A DNA stretch of 64,000 nucleotides from Timema cristinae (GCA_039000515.1 JBCFYV010000100.1:20002471-20066470); one strand, 5' to 3'; shown: positions 41,881-54,649, counted from the stretch's first letter. Numbers and translations are program-made. The notes: generated by a model not told the origin, from the letters alone.

Positions 41881-42480
41881 AGGCCGATACACACAGAATG
41901 CTAAGCTAAGTTGTGCTGTGCTGCCCTCTGCTAAGACTTTGTCAGTTTGGTTTCACACTCATTGCTAAGTTAAGCTAAGTAATGGAATGGTCCCTCTTTT
42001 CATTACAGAATTCAGTGTTGTTTCTTTCTGGTCTGCTCCAGTGAAGTTTAGTTAGGATGGCGTTATCCAAAATGTATTGTTTAAGTTCAGATGAAAAGTA
42101 CTGAGGAAGAGAAGATGTTGCTGTTAGCAGTTTTTTGGAAGATGAAAAGAATTTAGGAGGTGGAGGTTTGACTTGTTCAATTAACGCTTCCATTTTAATA
42201 TAAAACATTTATTAAGTATAAAACCTAAATATAATATAACTTAAATACACGTGAAACAAACTGGAAACTAAACTTCAACACTTCTTTAGTTATTTTCACC
42301 AACCAGCACTGCGTCTGTTCAACACGGAGCCCCCGTCCAGCAATCGGAAAAAACATGCACGGCGTAGCAAGGCATAGCTTAGCTTTCTGTGTGAACCAAC
42401 ACATTTAAACATATGGTCCGATATTTTTCTAAACAGTTAGCAGAGCAAATCTTAGTTTAGCGTTCTGTGTGGATCGGCCT
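41881..42480. mobile_element. Non-autonomous TIR DNA transposon, 600 bp
   Basis: The left end AGGCCGATACACACAGAATG and the right end, inverted, AGGCCGATCCACACAGAACG match at 18 of 20 positions, and similarity continues through GCTAA(G/A)CTAAG to about 45 bp. The flanks are TG before and TG after, or TGA if the terminal A/T is not counted. The TIR start resembles the Harbinger copy at 12413, but the superfamily is unsure. The minus-strand frame at 41975-42208 (MEALIEQV start) is unrecognised. Confidence 0.75.
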
Positions 42481-42489
42481 TGACAATAT

Positions 42490-43530
42490 GCATCATCAGT
42501 ATTTGTATTGGGAATCCATCGTAGGAGAGGAGGTATACCACAGCTAGGAGAAGGTTCTTCATTGTAAACAACTTTGGAATTGAAAATGTATAAAATTCAA
42601 AGTGGTACTACAGATTAATGGACGTCTAGGACTGGACATTGATATTGTATTCGAGGTGGATGCATTTTTGACTTTTTCTTAGACACCCAGTTATAGCGGT
42701 TAAATATTCAGTCATCCGCATAGTTATATACAATCCGATTATCCGACATACGTGTGTGTAATATATTTGTGCTATTCTGCCATGTTAATAAGACGCTGGC
42801 GGTGATATTTGCCACCAAGAAAGAAAAAGTAAAATTGGGAAACAATAAGTAAATCACAAATGTTTTAAACTATGACTTTTGCATTTTGAATACTATAATG
42901 TAAAAAAAAAGCGTTTAACCCGAATGAGTAGTAGGACGTGGTGTTAATAAAACAAAAGTTGCATTTAATTAATTTAAAGTCCATTCTTCTGTTTATAATA
43001 ATAGCGTGACGTGCGTACTGGGCGTTTGTTTTGTTACAAGGAAAAATGTCGCGCGTCATGAAAAGGGTGAAAGGAATTGAAATACAGAGCTCAGGGTTGC
43101 CAGTCTATTCTTTTCTACCACTGTGTTAGATCCGTTTATAGTTGCCATTTCAGGAACAAATACAGCATAAAACAATAAATACCAACCACCAATATAAATA
43201 CACTCACTTTACCGCTACAGAGGATAACACTGAGGTTCCAACACACGGTGACTAGAGGGTGGTTACCCTGCAGTCCCCGACTCATAAAACCGACCACAAA
43301 AGTTGACGTCTGTATAAAATACCCTATTGTGTCTTGGATCGTCGTGCGTTATTTTGGACGCAGCGTTCTCTAGGTTACGACGACACACTTTTCAGATCGT
43401 GACGGCATAAATAACGCGTCACAGAGTGTATTTGGAGAACGCACGTAGCAAAACGCCCGTATAAAAAACAACCTTAGGTTCGGAAAATCGGGACTCTGCA
43501 ATAATTGAATAATAGCCTATAAATAGTAAA
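42490..43530. other. AT-rich DNA with a SINE tail
   Basis: A stand-alone copy of the shared SINE tail (AACCCGAATGAGTAGTAGGA) lies at about 42915-42950, plus strand. The stretch 43300-43460 has several CG-containing words and weak inverted similarity, but no assignable element. Confidence 0.45.
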
Positions 43531-43537
43531 TGACTAA

Positions 43538-43990
43538 GGATTCGGGCAGACTGACAAGCGTGTGAGCGAGCGCGTTATTAGCAGCTAGCTCTCGATAGTT
43601 GTTGACGAGACGGCAAAGGTTCGAATCTTGGCTCAGTGAACTGAAGGTGGTTTATGACAAGTGATTTATTGTTGTGGTTTTCCCATCCTCTATCCGTGCT
43701 AATGGTGATTCTTATATGTAAAGACCTACTTTTATTACAATATTGTAAATATTTTAACATATTAGTTTTACACACACACATATATATACATATAAGTATG
43801 GTTTATGTTCTTACCAATTAAATTAACCATTAGTATCAAGTGTGCTAAACCTATCGATAGTAATAAAAATGTCAAAATGACAAGTTTACCAACACACAAT
43901 AATATTGCCTAGCGCCTGTAAACTAGACTGTCCCGGTCTGGACTCTAGCCAGGGTCTCTAGACTTGTGATAACTGTAGAGAGCGACTGAG
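43538..43990. mobile_element. Decayed second copy of the 7830-8505 TIR element
   Basis: The left end GGATTCGGGCAGACTGACAA follows a TAA. The core GTGCTAAACCTATC and AATATTGCCTAGCGCCTGTA at 43840-43930 matches the core of the first copy. A SINE-like segment (GGTTCGAATCTTGGCTCAGT at about 43618) lies inside. The right TIR is not clearly preserved. Confidence 0.65.
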
Positions 43991-44030
43991 GGAGCACTTT
44001 AACTAATGACCGCTATTAGTGATTTGTTCG

Positions 44031-44265
44031 GTAGGCACGCGAGCTAAGACGTTCGTTTCATTTGGTCTTCCAGATAAAAGAAGACCGGGTTGAGAATCCG
44101 ACAAGATAAAACGAAAATGATTTTTTTTTACTCAATATTTTTTCCAATCCCCCTCCACGCTCATTAGGGCACATTTTTTTCTCAATTCTACCTTCTCCAC
44201 CCCTAACATCATTAGTGTAACTATACGGAAAGTCCGGACGGCTAGAATGAGGCAGAGCACATAAA
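44031..44265 (+). repeat. tRNA-derived SINE, family A, diverged
   Basis: A mutated head and B box are followed by CCCCCTCCACGCTCATTAGG, CACCCCTAACATCATTAGTG and a tail (GTCCGGACGGCTAGAATGAG). A minus-strand copy begins 20 bp downstream, tail to tail. Confidence 0.65.
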
Positions 44266-44284
44266 AAAGAAGTATATTTTTTTT

Positions 44285-44460
44285 AGTACCGTTTCTTACT
44301 ACCCATTTGGGACGCTCATGTATTAATTACGCTGATGGTTTAAGGGTTTAGGAAGGTTATATTATAGGAAGTGTACCCGCATTCGCGTTGAGGGAAAGTA
44401 TTTAACCATTTTGGAAAAAAACACCCTCAGTACATCCAGCCGAGATTCGAACCTCGATCC
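44285..44460 (-). repeat. Family-A SINE, 5'-truncated
   Basis: Tail, body and B box (GGATCGAGGTTCGAATCTCG) are present. The tRNA head upstream of the B box is missing. Confidence 0.85.
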
Positions 44461-45050
44461 ACCAAAAATATAATTAAGTTTTTCTGTTTTGGAGAAGAAG
44501 AGAAAGAGACGACGAAATGAATTTTTTGAGGCGTTATTAGAGAAATAAGTAATTTTAGCCGCTTGTCGCAAAGAATGGTTGAAACGCGTCGCCGTCACCT
44601 GCTCTCAAAAACAATGCCAAGTTATTCATACCCCGTCTCGAAATAGCACACGTCTTCCCTGAAATAGCATTGCCAACTTTAGTAATCGACATTTATTTTT
44701 ACAATTTATGTAGGACAAGGACTTTGGTTTTATCCTTGCGATAAAGTTATGATTGCCAAAGATTATACAAAAAGTTTAATCAAACTAGATTATATTTGAT
44801 TTTGTAACTAAATAAATAGTATGAAATAATCGCACAAACTTACCCAGTATTCAAATATTTATAAAAACAAATATAGAAAATAAGTTATTTGTACTACGCT
44901 AAAATTATTTGGAGTTTGTATAAATAAAAAGATTTTCTCAACGTTCATGAAAAACTGCTCCCAAATACCCATTTAGAGTTCAATCTTCAAGGTCAATTAA
45001 AAAATGATAATTTGATATGAGTTAACTATCCTTAAATTCATTTATAAACA

Positions 45051-45285
45051 CCCGCCTCGGTGGCGTCGTTAATTTCGTGTTGAGCTAGACTGCCGAGGAC
45101 AGGGAGATCGAGGTTTGAATCTCGGTCGGGTGAATTGGGGTGGTTTTTCATAAATGGCTTTCCACTCTCCCTCCACGTAAATGCAGGTTCACTACCTCTA
45201 AATTAAACCTTCCCAATTCCTAATCCATTAGCGTAATTAGTACTTAAGCGTATAACACGGTCAGTAAGATACGGTGATAAATAAA
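45051..45285 (+). repeat. tRNA-derived SINE, family A, near full length
   Basis: Head CCCGCCTCGGTGGCGTCGTT, B box GAGGTTTGAATCTCGGTCGG, body and tail. The CCGAACGG word of the tail is shortened to ACGGTC. Confidence 0.9.
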
Positions 45286-45289
45286 TTAT

Positions 45290-45780
45290 AATCCCCCGAT
45301 ACCAACTTTGAACAAAATCATTAAAGCTATTTCCAAAAATATTCAAATTTTACAACAATTAGTAATTTGTTAAAATTATTTTTTTAGAAAAAACAAATAT
45401 ATTTAATTATTATTCCTAATGTAAAAACTTTAATACCTAATTTGAACCAAATTGATAGAACCATTTTTTTAAATATACAAATTTTTAAAAACCAGTCAGT
45501 AAAATAACCTTGAATGAATTTTTCCACAAAAAAAAAATCAATACAATTTTATTTTTTAAGTCAAATACTCCCCAAATACTTAAACATTTTAAACAAGATC
45601 GTTTAAATTATTTTCAAAATATTTCAAATTTTTAAAAATCAATAATCAATTAAACCTTAAACGATTCTTTAGAGGTCAAATACTCTTTAGAAATCAATTT
45701 TAAACAAAATGGTTGAAGCCATTTTCAAGTATTATAGAATTTAAAAAAATATATATAACTTAAATACATTTTTTGAAATT
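45290..45780. repeat. Degenerate AT-rich repeat, related to 940-1270
   Basis: Words such as GAACAAAATCATTAAAGCTA and CCAAAAATATTCAAATTTTA recur in altered form about every 100 bp, and read inverted they match the repeat near 975-1158. Confidence 0.45.
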
Positions 45781-45789
45781 TGATTTAGT

Positions 45790-46718
45790 TTGTGTGTGGC
45801 CTCTTTAGGCCAATCGCACATCCTCTCTCCAATGGGTCAGGTATCCTACTGTCCAACCCGCTAGCGAGCTTGGGCGGTGGGGCTCCAGGGGCTTAGTCCA
45901 AGATTTTGTTGGCAGAGGAATTGTTTACTACGTGGTGTGTCAGTGAAAGCCTGATTGATCACTCATGAGTGAAATTCAGGTGGGAAAGGAAACAAGGAGC
46001 AACAATAACACAGGTGTGATGGGGGTGGGGAATCAAGGCAATAAATGCAAAGCGAACCATATTGAGTAGGCCACGATCACCCAACTTGTGTGTTTATTGG
46101 TACAGTCAGCGCACAACTATTAACAGGAAGGTGGAGCTAGGCCACTTCGCATGACTCAAAACCGCCCCTTAGTGCGCAGAAAATGTATTAGAGGAAATGT
46201 ACCAACATTTGCGCGTGATAATGGCTGCTAGGAAAGGTACGTACCTTTTAAACACATTCACCTAGAGTTTACACTGGGAAATAAAATACACCCAGACACA
46301 GGAATTGAACCAGAGATTTAGGGTCCATTTCATAATCAGACTCAAGTTCGGCGCTATACTAAATACAGGACGACACCTACCTAGACCAGAATGGAATCGC
46401 AATGAAAGAACAGTTAAAGACGTTGCCTATTTGGAGATTTAGAAGCTATATTAACTTGACGCACCTAAGAAATCTATGCACTATCCACACTTAGACACCA
46501 ATGTACGAAATAGAAAGGGAAGAAAATGAGAAGTCCAATGTGCAAGGTCTCTTGTTTAAAAAATGACACTTTTCCTCTTCCTCTGACGAGTTTGCACAGT
46601 AACTATACTTTTTTCTCTTTGAAATATTGACTTGCTTTTTAAATATACATATTTCTTGTTTTCTATTCTAGATATGCTTCCACCGGTTTTATTTTAATCA
46701 ACATCCTGGCAGGAAGAC
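45790..46718. other. Intergenic DNA before the assembly gap
   Basis: The part at 45795-46140 is less AT-rich. A family-A body fragment (TTAGAGGAAATGTACCAACA) and a tRNA-like B box (ACACAGGAATTGAACCAGAG, minus strand) lie at 46190-46370. No gene was recognised. Confidence 0.4.
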
Positions 46719-46818
46719 NNNNNNNNNNNNNNNNNNNNNNNNNNNNNNNNNNNNNNNNNNNNNNNNNNNNNNNNNNNNNNNNNNNNNNNNNNNNNNNNNN
46801 NNNNNNNNNNNNNNNNNN
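46719..46818. other. Assembly gap, 100 N
   Basis: Exactly 100 consecutive N. The round number suggests a placeholder, so the true distance and content between the flanks are unknown. Confidence 0.99.
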
Positions 46819-46954
46819 AAGGAAGAAGAATTGGGGCAAGACACAATTGAGACACAGATCCAATAGCGTTATTTTGGTGGGAAGCATGTTCTGAAAGGCC
46901 TTGTTTCTTAACACAATCCTACTGTATACTGGTATTTTGGTACGAAATAAGGCC

Positions 46955-47045
46955 TCCTAGACAGGACTGTGAAGTCGAAGTCGTAAAGTTGGTTCAAGCA
47001 ATTTTGGGTGGAGTCAGTAAAAATGTATCGATTCCAACTTCAAAA
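46955..47045 (+). other. hAT-like transposon end
   Basis: GACAGGACTGTGAAGTCGAA followed by GTCGTAAAGTTGG and ATTCCAACTTC has the repeated CTGTGGAGTCGGAGTCG pattern of a widespread hAT family. A second end-like sequence occurs at 50331. The element between them, if any, would be about 3.4 kb, but nothing links the two ends. Confidence 0.45.
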
Positions 47046-47159
47046 TAAAAACTTAAAATATAACAATATATTCATTTTATACTTTTTTTATTCTTTAAGG
47101 CCAATATTTGTAATTTGGAAATTGACAAGGTTATTAAAATTTAAACTTACAATAATGGA

Positions 47160-47355
47160 ATCAGAATGAAGGTAGAATCTAGAGGAAATGTACCTATATT
47201 TGTGATAAGGAAAAGTAGAAAACCCTTTAGGGAAAACTACTGTCAGCATAGCCGACCAGGATTTGAGCCATAACCTCCTTAAACCACCCTCAGCACGCCC
47301 AAATGGGATTCGAACCCCAAACTCATTAATGGCAGCCATACTGCAAGAGTTTAAC
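47160..47355 (-). repeat. Family-A SINE fragments, diverged
   Basis: Body words (AATCTAGAGGAAATGTACCT) and two B-box-like sites (near 47255 and 47305) suggest one copy plus a partial duplicate. Confidence 0.6.
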
Positions 47356-47840
47356 ATTTTGTCCACATTCTCACCAATGAGGGTCCTACATAAACTGTAA
47401 TCAATCAACGCTTTCCTTTTGTATCTTTCACTATACACTTTAGGGTGGGGATCTAGGGAATGCAAGTTAAGGGCAGTGTTTTTTAGTTTTTATGACAACA
47501 TTATGTTGACCAAAATAAATAAAATATTGCTACAATACAAATAATAGAGTTTAATTTTCTTCACATGATGATATCAACAGTTGTCAGATATCTTTTCTAA
47601 ACATAAAAACATTAGATGACAATCTTTTAGAGACTCATATGCAAATGTATTATAACTAACTCTTGGAAGTAAAGTGTTCTTAAGTCTTGGTTATTAATTC
47701 ATAAATTGAAAATTACAGCTTCCACCATTTATTTTAATTTTTCACTTAATGTTCACAATTCGTTGAACTAGTTATTTTGTCAATTCTAGATTTGCATATG
47801 CATTTGTTTCTAAACAACTCTTGAAAGTTTTAAATTATTT

Positions 47841-48480
<640 letters not shown>

Positions 48481-48569
48481 TTGTTATATAGTTTTGTCTC
48501 AAAATAAAATTATGTATTATAACCATTAAGGTTTTTGCTATCAATTTTTAAATTTTATTAATGTAATAA

Positions 48570-48880
48570 ACTTGTTAATAATTTATTCTTTGACATTAGC
48601 TTATTTTCACAAATTTCAAGTCGCTTCCGAATTAAAAAATCCGTTTCTTTCCTTGTATATGTAAGATATATCTCCTTACTACAATTAGTACGAATATTAT
48701 TACAATTTTGAAATGAAGATAAAAGGTTGTCATTCTCAGGACACCTTTGACAGATATTCAACAACTGTTGATAACACCATGGGAAGAAAATTAACCTCTA
48801 TGTTTGTATTGGAGCAATATTTGGTTTATTGTGAATCAAAAACATGTTCCTATAAAAACTGCAAAATATATCGAGTCTGA
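48570..48880. repeat. Dispersed repeat shared with 52680-52835
   Basis: GACAGATATTCAACAACTGT, TCTCTATGTTT-type and AAAACTGCAAAA words occur in the same order in both places. It is an old dispersed repeat with no identified family. Confidence 0.5.
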
Positions 48881-48903
48881 GCAAAATACATTCAACTGTT
48901 TTA

Positions 48904-49485
48904 GATCCGAGGCCAGGGAGGCAGGGACAGAAAGAACAAGGTCCGAGGCCAGGGAGGCAGGGACAGACAGAACAAGATCCGAGGCCAGGGAGGCAGGGAC
49001 AGACAGAACAAGATCCAAGGCAGGGAGGCAGGGACAGACAGAACAAGATCCGAGGCAGGGAGGCAGGGACAGACAGAACAAGATCCGAGGCCAGGGAGGC
49101 AGGGACAGACAGAACAAGATCCGAGGCCAGGGAGGCAGGACAGACAGAACAAGATCCGAGGCCAGGGAGGCAGGGACAGACAGAACAAGATCCGAGGCCA
49201 GGGAGGCAGGGACAGACAGAACAAGATCCAAGGCCAGGGAGGCAGGGACAGACAGAACAAGATCCAAGGCCAGGGAGGCAGGGACAGACAGAACAAGATC
49301 CAAGGCCAGGGAGGCAGGGACAGACAGAACAAGATCCGAGGCCAGGGAGGCAGGGACAGACAGAACAAGATCCAAGGCCAGGGAGGCAGGGACAGACAGA
49401 ACAAGATCCGAGGCCAGGGAGGCAGGGACAGACAGAACAAGATCGGGCAGGGAGGCAGGGACAGACAGAACAGGTGCAGAGCATA
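48904..49485. repeat. 36-bp minisatellite array, about 16 copies
   Basis: The unit contains GAGGCCAGGGAGGCAGGGAC and AGACAGAACAAGATCC. Units differ mainly at CCGAGG/CCAAGG, with short deletions near 49018, 49055, 49138 and 49444. It is a GA-rich strand in an AT-rich setting. Four or more frames are open because 36 is divisible by 3, which I treat as a by-product. Confidence 0.95.
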
Positions 49486-49631
49486 CATGACTTGAAGCTA
49501 TCACTTCTTTTTTTCAGTGGCAAATTTTGGCAAAACTTTTAATGTGACCAATATAATAACGGTAGTTAATTCATAAGGCTTGTCCTCTACATCCAACTAA
49601 TATAATTTTAAACCAAATAACATTTTAAAAC

Positions 49632-49830
49632 TATTATTATTTCTAGCACCTCATCATACTACCCATTCTGGTTATGTCCCTATGTACTGATTTCACTAAA
49701 GGTTTAGGGATTAGGAAGGTTATATTTAGAGGAAATACACCCACAGTTGCATAGAGGGAGAGTGGAAAAACATTTAGGAAAAAACCATCTTAGTGCAACA
49801 TACAAGGATCGAACCCCGATCTACCAGACT
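49632..49830 (-). repeat. tRNA-derived SINE, family A, diverged
   Basis: Tail (CCAGAATGGGTAGTATGATG), body and a B box near 49810 are recognisable. The head is replaced by a second, B-box-like segment near 49875. Confidence 0.75.
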
Positions 49831-49849
49831 TCGGCAAGTGGGAAACCAT

Positions 49850-51105
49850 TTATGAAAAAGTTCACTAGGCTGGAATTTGAACCCTGGCCTCCCCATTATC
49901 AAAAAAAACAAGAAAAGACAAGACTTGATTCTTTACAGATCTAAAAGAATGGAATAGTGAGTCTAAAGTAACATATTGAGTACCCATCCATAAGATATCT
50001 TAGAAGTTGGATCGACATTATCTTTTTAAAGATGATTATAATGGATTATTACAAACAACCAATCACAGTAAAATAAATTGAGCATCAATGTGTTAGTTAA
50101 CATCAAAGTATCAATAAGAGTAAAATAAATGTTGACCCTTTTATTAACTTATATCTTAGCATATTTTCATTTGACTTACATAGCTTTGATAGAAATATAT
50201 GGATAACTTAATGAGTTATAGAGTAAGACTTGCGTAGATAGAGCTTTCTAAATTAGACATAGGCAAGCTTTCAGACATTTTAAGTCAATTTCATAAGAAA
50301 ACTATATATCAGTAGTCATTAAAAGCACAAAGCAGGGCTGTGGAGTTGGTATGCCAAGACTTCCTCTTCTATTTTTCTAAGATCCGACTCAACTCCAATT
50401 CTGACTACTTAATAAATGGCTAAAGTATATTAATCAGAAATGACAAATTTACCACAGTAAGATGCTCCAATACAAATTACAATAAATCTGTCAATCCACA
50501 TTACAAATATTGATAGAGCACCATAGTTTTAAGGTTGTATTATGTGTGAGGACATACTATATTTGGGCCAATATGGTATTCAAAGTAGGTTAAATTTAAT
50601 GAATATAAGAGGTATGAATAAAAATGCAAATGCAAAAAAGTAGAGTGGGCATTTGATAAGTTTGCAAGTCAATCAGGGCCTTGGATTTAGATCCTTTAAT
50701 CTAGATAGTTTAGTTTTCAATCATCTTAAATTGATAAAAGCATCTGCTAAGAATGGAAAGTGAGAAATAAATATGCCAGCACAAATATAACAGCGTAAAT
50801 CTAATCTCAAGCCTAATATGATAGTAAGCTATAAACAAGAATTGACAGTGGCTGTACAAGGAAAAGGAAATTAAAATATGTATCAAAAGCGTTCATCAAT
50901 AAATAGTCTTTTTCTTTATCCTGCACAATTAATGAGTTTAGGGTGAAAATTTGTATGGAGGTCTACATACATACAGGAGGCTAAAGTTAGATCTTTATTA
51001 ATGTAATGAAAGTAAAATCTTAAAGAAACTAAACAGGCTGATATCGGTAGGTACCTAACTTAATTGAAGGTCTAGGCCACATACCAGTAAATAACAGACT
51101 CTCAA
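49850..51105. other. AT-rich intergenic DNA
   Basis: Apart from a hAT-like end (AGCAGGGCTGTGGAGTTGG at 50330), I see no feature. Confidence 0.45.
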
Positions 51106-51111
51106 CCTTAC

Positions 51112-51237
51112 GGGGTTTGTTGCGCTCCTTTTGCCAGTTTGAGTCCTTCGCTAGTGTCACTGCTGGGTGATTATAGGACCAGCCACAGCGATCCTAGTGG
51201 CGAAGGACTCAAGTTGCCAACAAAAGGAGCGCAACCA
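51112..51237. repeat. Compact palindromic hairpin element
   Basis: GTTGCGCTCCTTTTGCCAGT and GAGTCCTTCGCTAG on the left pair with the inverted CTAGTGGCGAAGGACTC and AAAAGGAGCGCAACC on the right. Arms are about 40 bp and the loop about 40 bp. It is GC-richer than its surroundings. It could be a tiny foldback transposon or a structured RNA. No target duplication is evident. Confidence 0.8.
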
Positions 51238-51239
51238 TT

Positions 51240-51685
51240 TTAACATGAAGGTCGAATGTCTGGGTATATTATTTGTCTGTGGTCTAGGCCCAATGTTATG
51301 TATACATGGTACCAAGTCCAAACTTCAGATTAACAAACCTGGGTAGTTATTAAAATATGATCGACACACATCCAGATAAAAAAATATGCGTAATACAGCA
51401 CTTATCAAAATGTATTATTTAAAGTTGTGTCATTAGAGACTTTATCTAATTTATCTAATCACTTATTATCAAATTATTATTTTTAGTTTTTCTAGGCCAA
51501 TCCATCATTAATCTTACAGCCTACAGCCTTATAATACATTTATTTAGTTAAGCCTACATCAGTCAGGCCTACACTTGTAGATACCATTAAAAATGACTAC
51601 CATTAAAAATGACTTCCGTCAAATCGAGGTTGATACAATTCTGAAGTGCACTTAGCTTCAAAGGACACTTAGATACACAAAATTA
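51240..51685. other. AT-rich intergenic DNA
   Basis: No feature was recognised except a duplicated ACCATTAAAAATGACT phrase at 51583-51615. Confidence 0.45.
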
Positions 51686-51975
51686 GGTGACCTGGCGGTC
51701 TAGGGGTAAGGTGTCGGACTTCTGTGTTGGGGATCCGGGGCTCAATCCTCGATCCCGGCACAGATTTATCTGATTACCAAACCCTTCCTTCACCTCTGAC
51801 AAGACGTGTATTAACCACAACTTGTGAATGTGAGTAATGCCAGGCCTCCACAGTGGTTCGGATCCCACGTTAAACTGTAGATCATCCATTTCATCTCACA
51901 ATCACCATACCATTACACAATAGCGTAAGTGCATATAACTAGAACGGATAGTAAGACGTGGTGATAATGATAATA
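51686..51975 (+). repeat. tRNA-derived SINE, family B, plus strand
   Basis: Head GGTGACCTGGCGGTCTAGGG, B box GGGCTCAATCCTCGATCCC, body CCTTCACCTCTGACAAGACG and tail (GAACGGATAGTAAGACGTGG), ending in an ATAATAATAA run. It carries a short extra piece around 51808-51830 relative to the other family-B copies. Confidence 0.95.
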
Positions 51976-51979
51976 ATAA

Positions 51980-52835
51980 GAGATGGACTAAAGGCATACC
52001 CTGACTTAGAACTTGTTTCAATGGCCCCCAAGCTTGAGGTACTTGTTTCTCAGATACAGCACCTTAGCAACATTACGCCACCACTCACATCAGTGTCCAG
52101 TGATTCCTATGTACTTTTAAAAATAACATATACAGCTAAAAGGGTTTATTCTAGTTATAAATGTGTTATTTTTGACATTTAGGTCTTAATATGACAAACT
52201 TACAATACAGAACATGTAAGCTATTTAATCAGTATAAAAAAATATATTGATTTGAGTTGCAACAATGGTCTGTCTGGAACATAACCTGTCATAGGCATGG
52301 GGTAGGCCTAAGCATTCATAAATGGCTGCGGATAGCTTTGTGTGAAAATTTCTAAGGTTAGAGACTTTTGTTGATAGCCTGTTACTATTTTATGGAAAGT
52401 AGGTTTGTAGCCAAGTATGATTTGGGGGAACCTTTCATTTTGCGCTAACCAAAGTGTTTATAATTATATACATGATCACGTTTAAAAGTAGGCTAAGCAT
52501 ATTAAATATATCATAAGATTATCATAAGATGCTTTGAAGGTAGGAATTTAGCAATATTTTTGCAGTTTTTATATAAAACCAATTTTTGATCAAAATAAAT
52601 CAATTAATTTTCCAGTAAAAACATAGTCTAGTTTTCTAGAGGCCTTAAATATTTGTCAAGGATGTCCTGGAATTTAATTACAACTTTTCCTCTTCATTTA
52701 AAAAGTTCCTTATCTAATGCTGCTATGCTCATGACAGATATTCAACAACTGTTGATTTCATCATGTAAAGAAAAATAATCTCTATGTTTCTACTACTGTA
52801 TTAATACAGCAATATATTTTGTTGTAAAAACTGCA
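51980..52835. other. AT-rich intergenic DNA
   Basis: A 62-codon open frame beginning at ATG 51994 has no recognised motif. The right end overlaps the dispersed repeat also present at 48570-48880. Confidence 0.4.
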
Positions 52836-52837
52836 AA

Positions 52838-52905
52838 AACACCCCCAGTTCACCCGACCGAGATTTAAACCTCAATCTCCCTGTCCTTAACTCACAATCC
52901 CTAAA
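52838..52905 (-). repeat. Family-A SINE fragment
   Basis: CCCCAGTTCACCCGACCGAG and AACCTCAATCTCCCTGTCC match only the region around the B box. Confidence 0.75.
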
Positions 52906-52974
52906 CTCTCACCTTAAAGATGCTTATGGTATGTTTTGACAGTGGAGAAACCCACCTAACTTTAACCAGTCCCT

Positions 52975-53165
52975 CCCGTGTTTGTCTGGATTCGCAGTGA
53001 TGGGAATATCGAGGTTAGAATACCAATCAAGTTTAGGATGGTTTTTCTGAAGGTTTTGCGCACCCCCTCCACACAATGCAGACAATACATTTCCTCTGGA
53101 ATTCTATCTTCCTCATCCATATTAGTCCTACTCAATTAGCATGATTAATGTATAAATTAACTAAA
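52975..53165 (+). repeat. Family-A SINE fragment, diverged
   Basis: TGGGAATATCGAGGTTAGAA, CCCCCTCCACACAATGCAG and ACATTTCCTCTGGAATTCTA follow family-A order. The tail is reduced. Confidence 0.65.
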
Positions 53166-53339
53166 CAAATAGGCCTAATAAGATGGGATCATAAAAAAAA
53201 AATGGAAAAGCATTTATTGAAATTCATTAAATTGCTTTTAGACTCATAATGTGTCTAAATTAATGGGAAACATTTAAATCTTGCGATTGTTTCAGGTGTC
53301 GGGGCCTACTGTACCTAATAAATGAAATCACTCATTTTT

Positions 53340-53545
53340 ATTAATTTTAAAACACTGCGTCTTAGTACCTGTTCAGGTTAAACACATAATATACTAATAA
53401 CTCTAACCATGGAGATGAGGAAGGAAGCATTTTAGAGGTAATCTAGAACTACCAGCGTTTGCGTGGAAGGAGAGTGGGAAATAATGACAAAAACCAAACA
53501 CATCCACACTAGACCCAAGTGGAATTTGAACCTGATGCTAGGATC
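53340..53545 (-). repeat. tRNA-derived SINE, family A, diverged
   Basis: Tail (AACCTGAACAGGTACTAAGA), body and a mutated B box (near 53520) are present. It shares the unusual AGCATTTTAGAGGTAATCTA body variant with the copy at 1285-1505, so the two may form a subfamily. Confidence 0.8.
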
Positions 53546-53875
53546 ACGATCAACTTAACTTTAACTAAAATGTAACGTTCACTTAGGAAAACAGATGTGT
53601 AATCACAGTTCACAAAGCTTAACATAAAAATTCGAGCCAAACATCTGCATTCTAGAGTATGTATTTTGATCTGTGATTTGTACTATTTGTAAAGTGATCA
53701 TTTGTGAATGTTTACTGTTTTCTTTCGATATAATAGATATTTATCACTAAACTTTTTTTATAAGTTTAGATTTCCTATTTTAGTTTAATTATTTTGTTTC
53801 AATGTATGATCACAATAACTAAAGCTAAAGAGTAGCCCTTGGTAATAAAACAAACAAATGAATTACTATAATTCA

Positions 53876-54643
53876 ATCACAAGCTAAGTTTACCTGGATG
53901 ACAGCTCAAAATGTTACTAGAAGTAATCCCTAATATATCACTACACCAACAGCTGACATCTATCACTTTGGATGACTGTAATGAAAACAGATGGTAATAT
54001 ATTTATGTGATAGTTAACCACAGTAATTTAGGCCAATATTATTTATATATTTATTTGAGGACAGACACAAAGTTTATTTATAGTTTTATTCCCCTTAAAA
54101 AATATATTAACACCACTTTCACACACACTTCTAACGAACATAGCTTCAAGATGGCGACTGACGAATCTAGACCATATGATTGAACATAACGGTAAACAAG
54201 GTTTTTACAATGATGCAGATACGCAGTTGATGAAAATATTTTATTCAGATAAATATTTCAAAATATGATAAAATAGTCATAAAATCATTTATTGTATGTA
54301 AAAAAAATGACAACAATTTTCTCTTTTCTAAGTAAATACAATGCCTGTATTAAAAGATATTGATGTGTGCACTATATTACACAACATCAGTATCGTTCCA
54401 AAACGAAAAATAAGTACTTTTAATTATGTTTAAATATTGTTTCGAGTTGGATAAAAAGAAATTATTAAAAAAATGAAATAGTATGAGAAAACTAAGTTTA
54501 CATTATTTTAAATGTAATATATAACAGGTAATTAAAGATATTTACATTTATAACAAAACTGTCATCTTTTACAAATGTTGGCAGCCCAAAACCTAAACAT
54601 ATGATTTTCGAACTGTCATCCAGGTAAAGAACAATTGTGAACG
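53876..54643. mobile_element. Non-autonomous TIR transposon, copy 2
   Basis: It is the same element as 35021-35793, in the same orientation, similar along its full length with scattered substitutions and small indels (for example a loss near 54470). TIRs read TCACAAGCTAAGTTTACCTG on the left and, inverted, TTCACAATTGTTCTTTACCT on the right. It lies about 1 kb downstream of the deubiquitinase exon. Confidence 0.85.
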
Positions 54644-54649
54644 GAATAT

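Noticed and set aside
48798..49523. Cys/Pro-rich frames of up to 241 codons
   Set aside because: Several frames on both strands are open at once over the 36-bp minisatellite, which is expected from the period and GA-rich composition.
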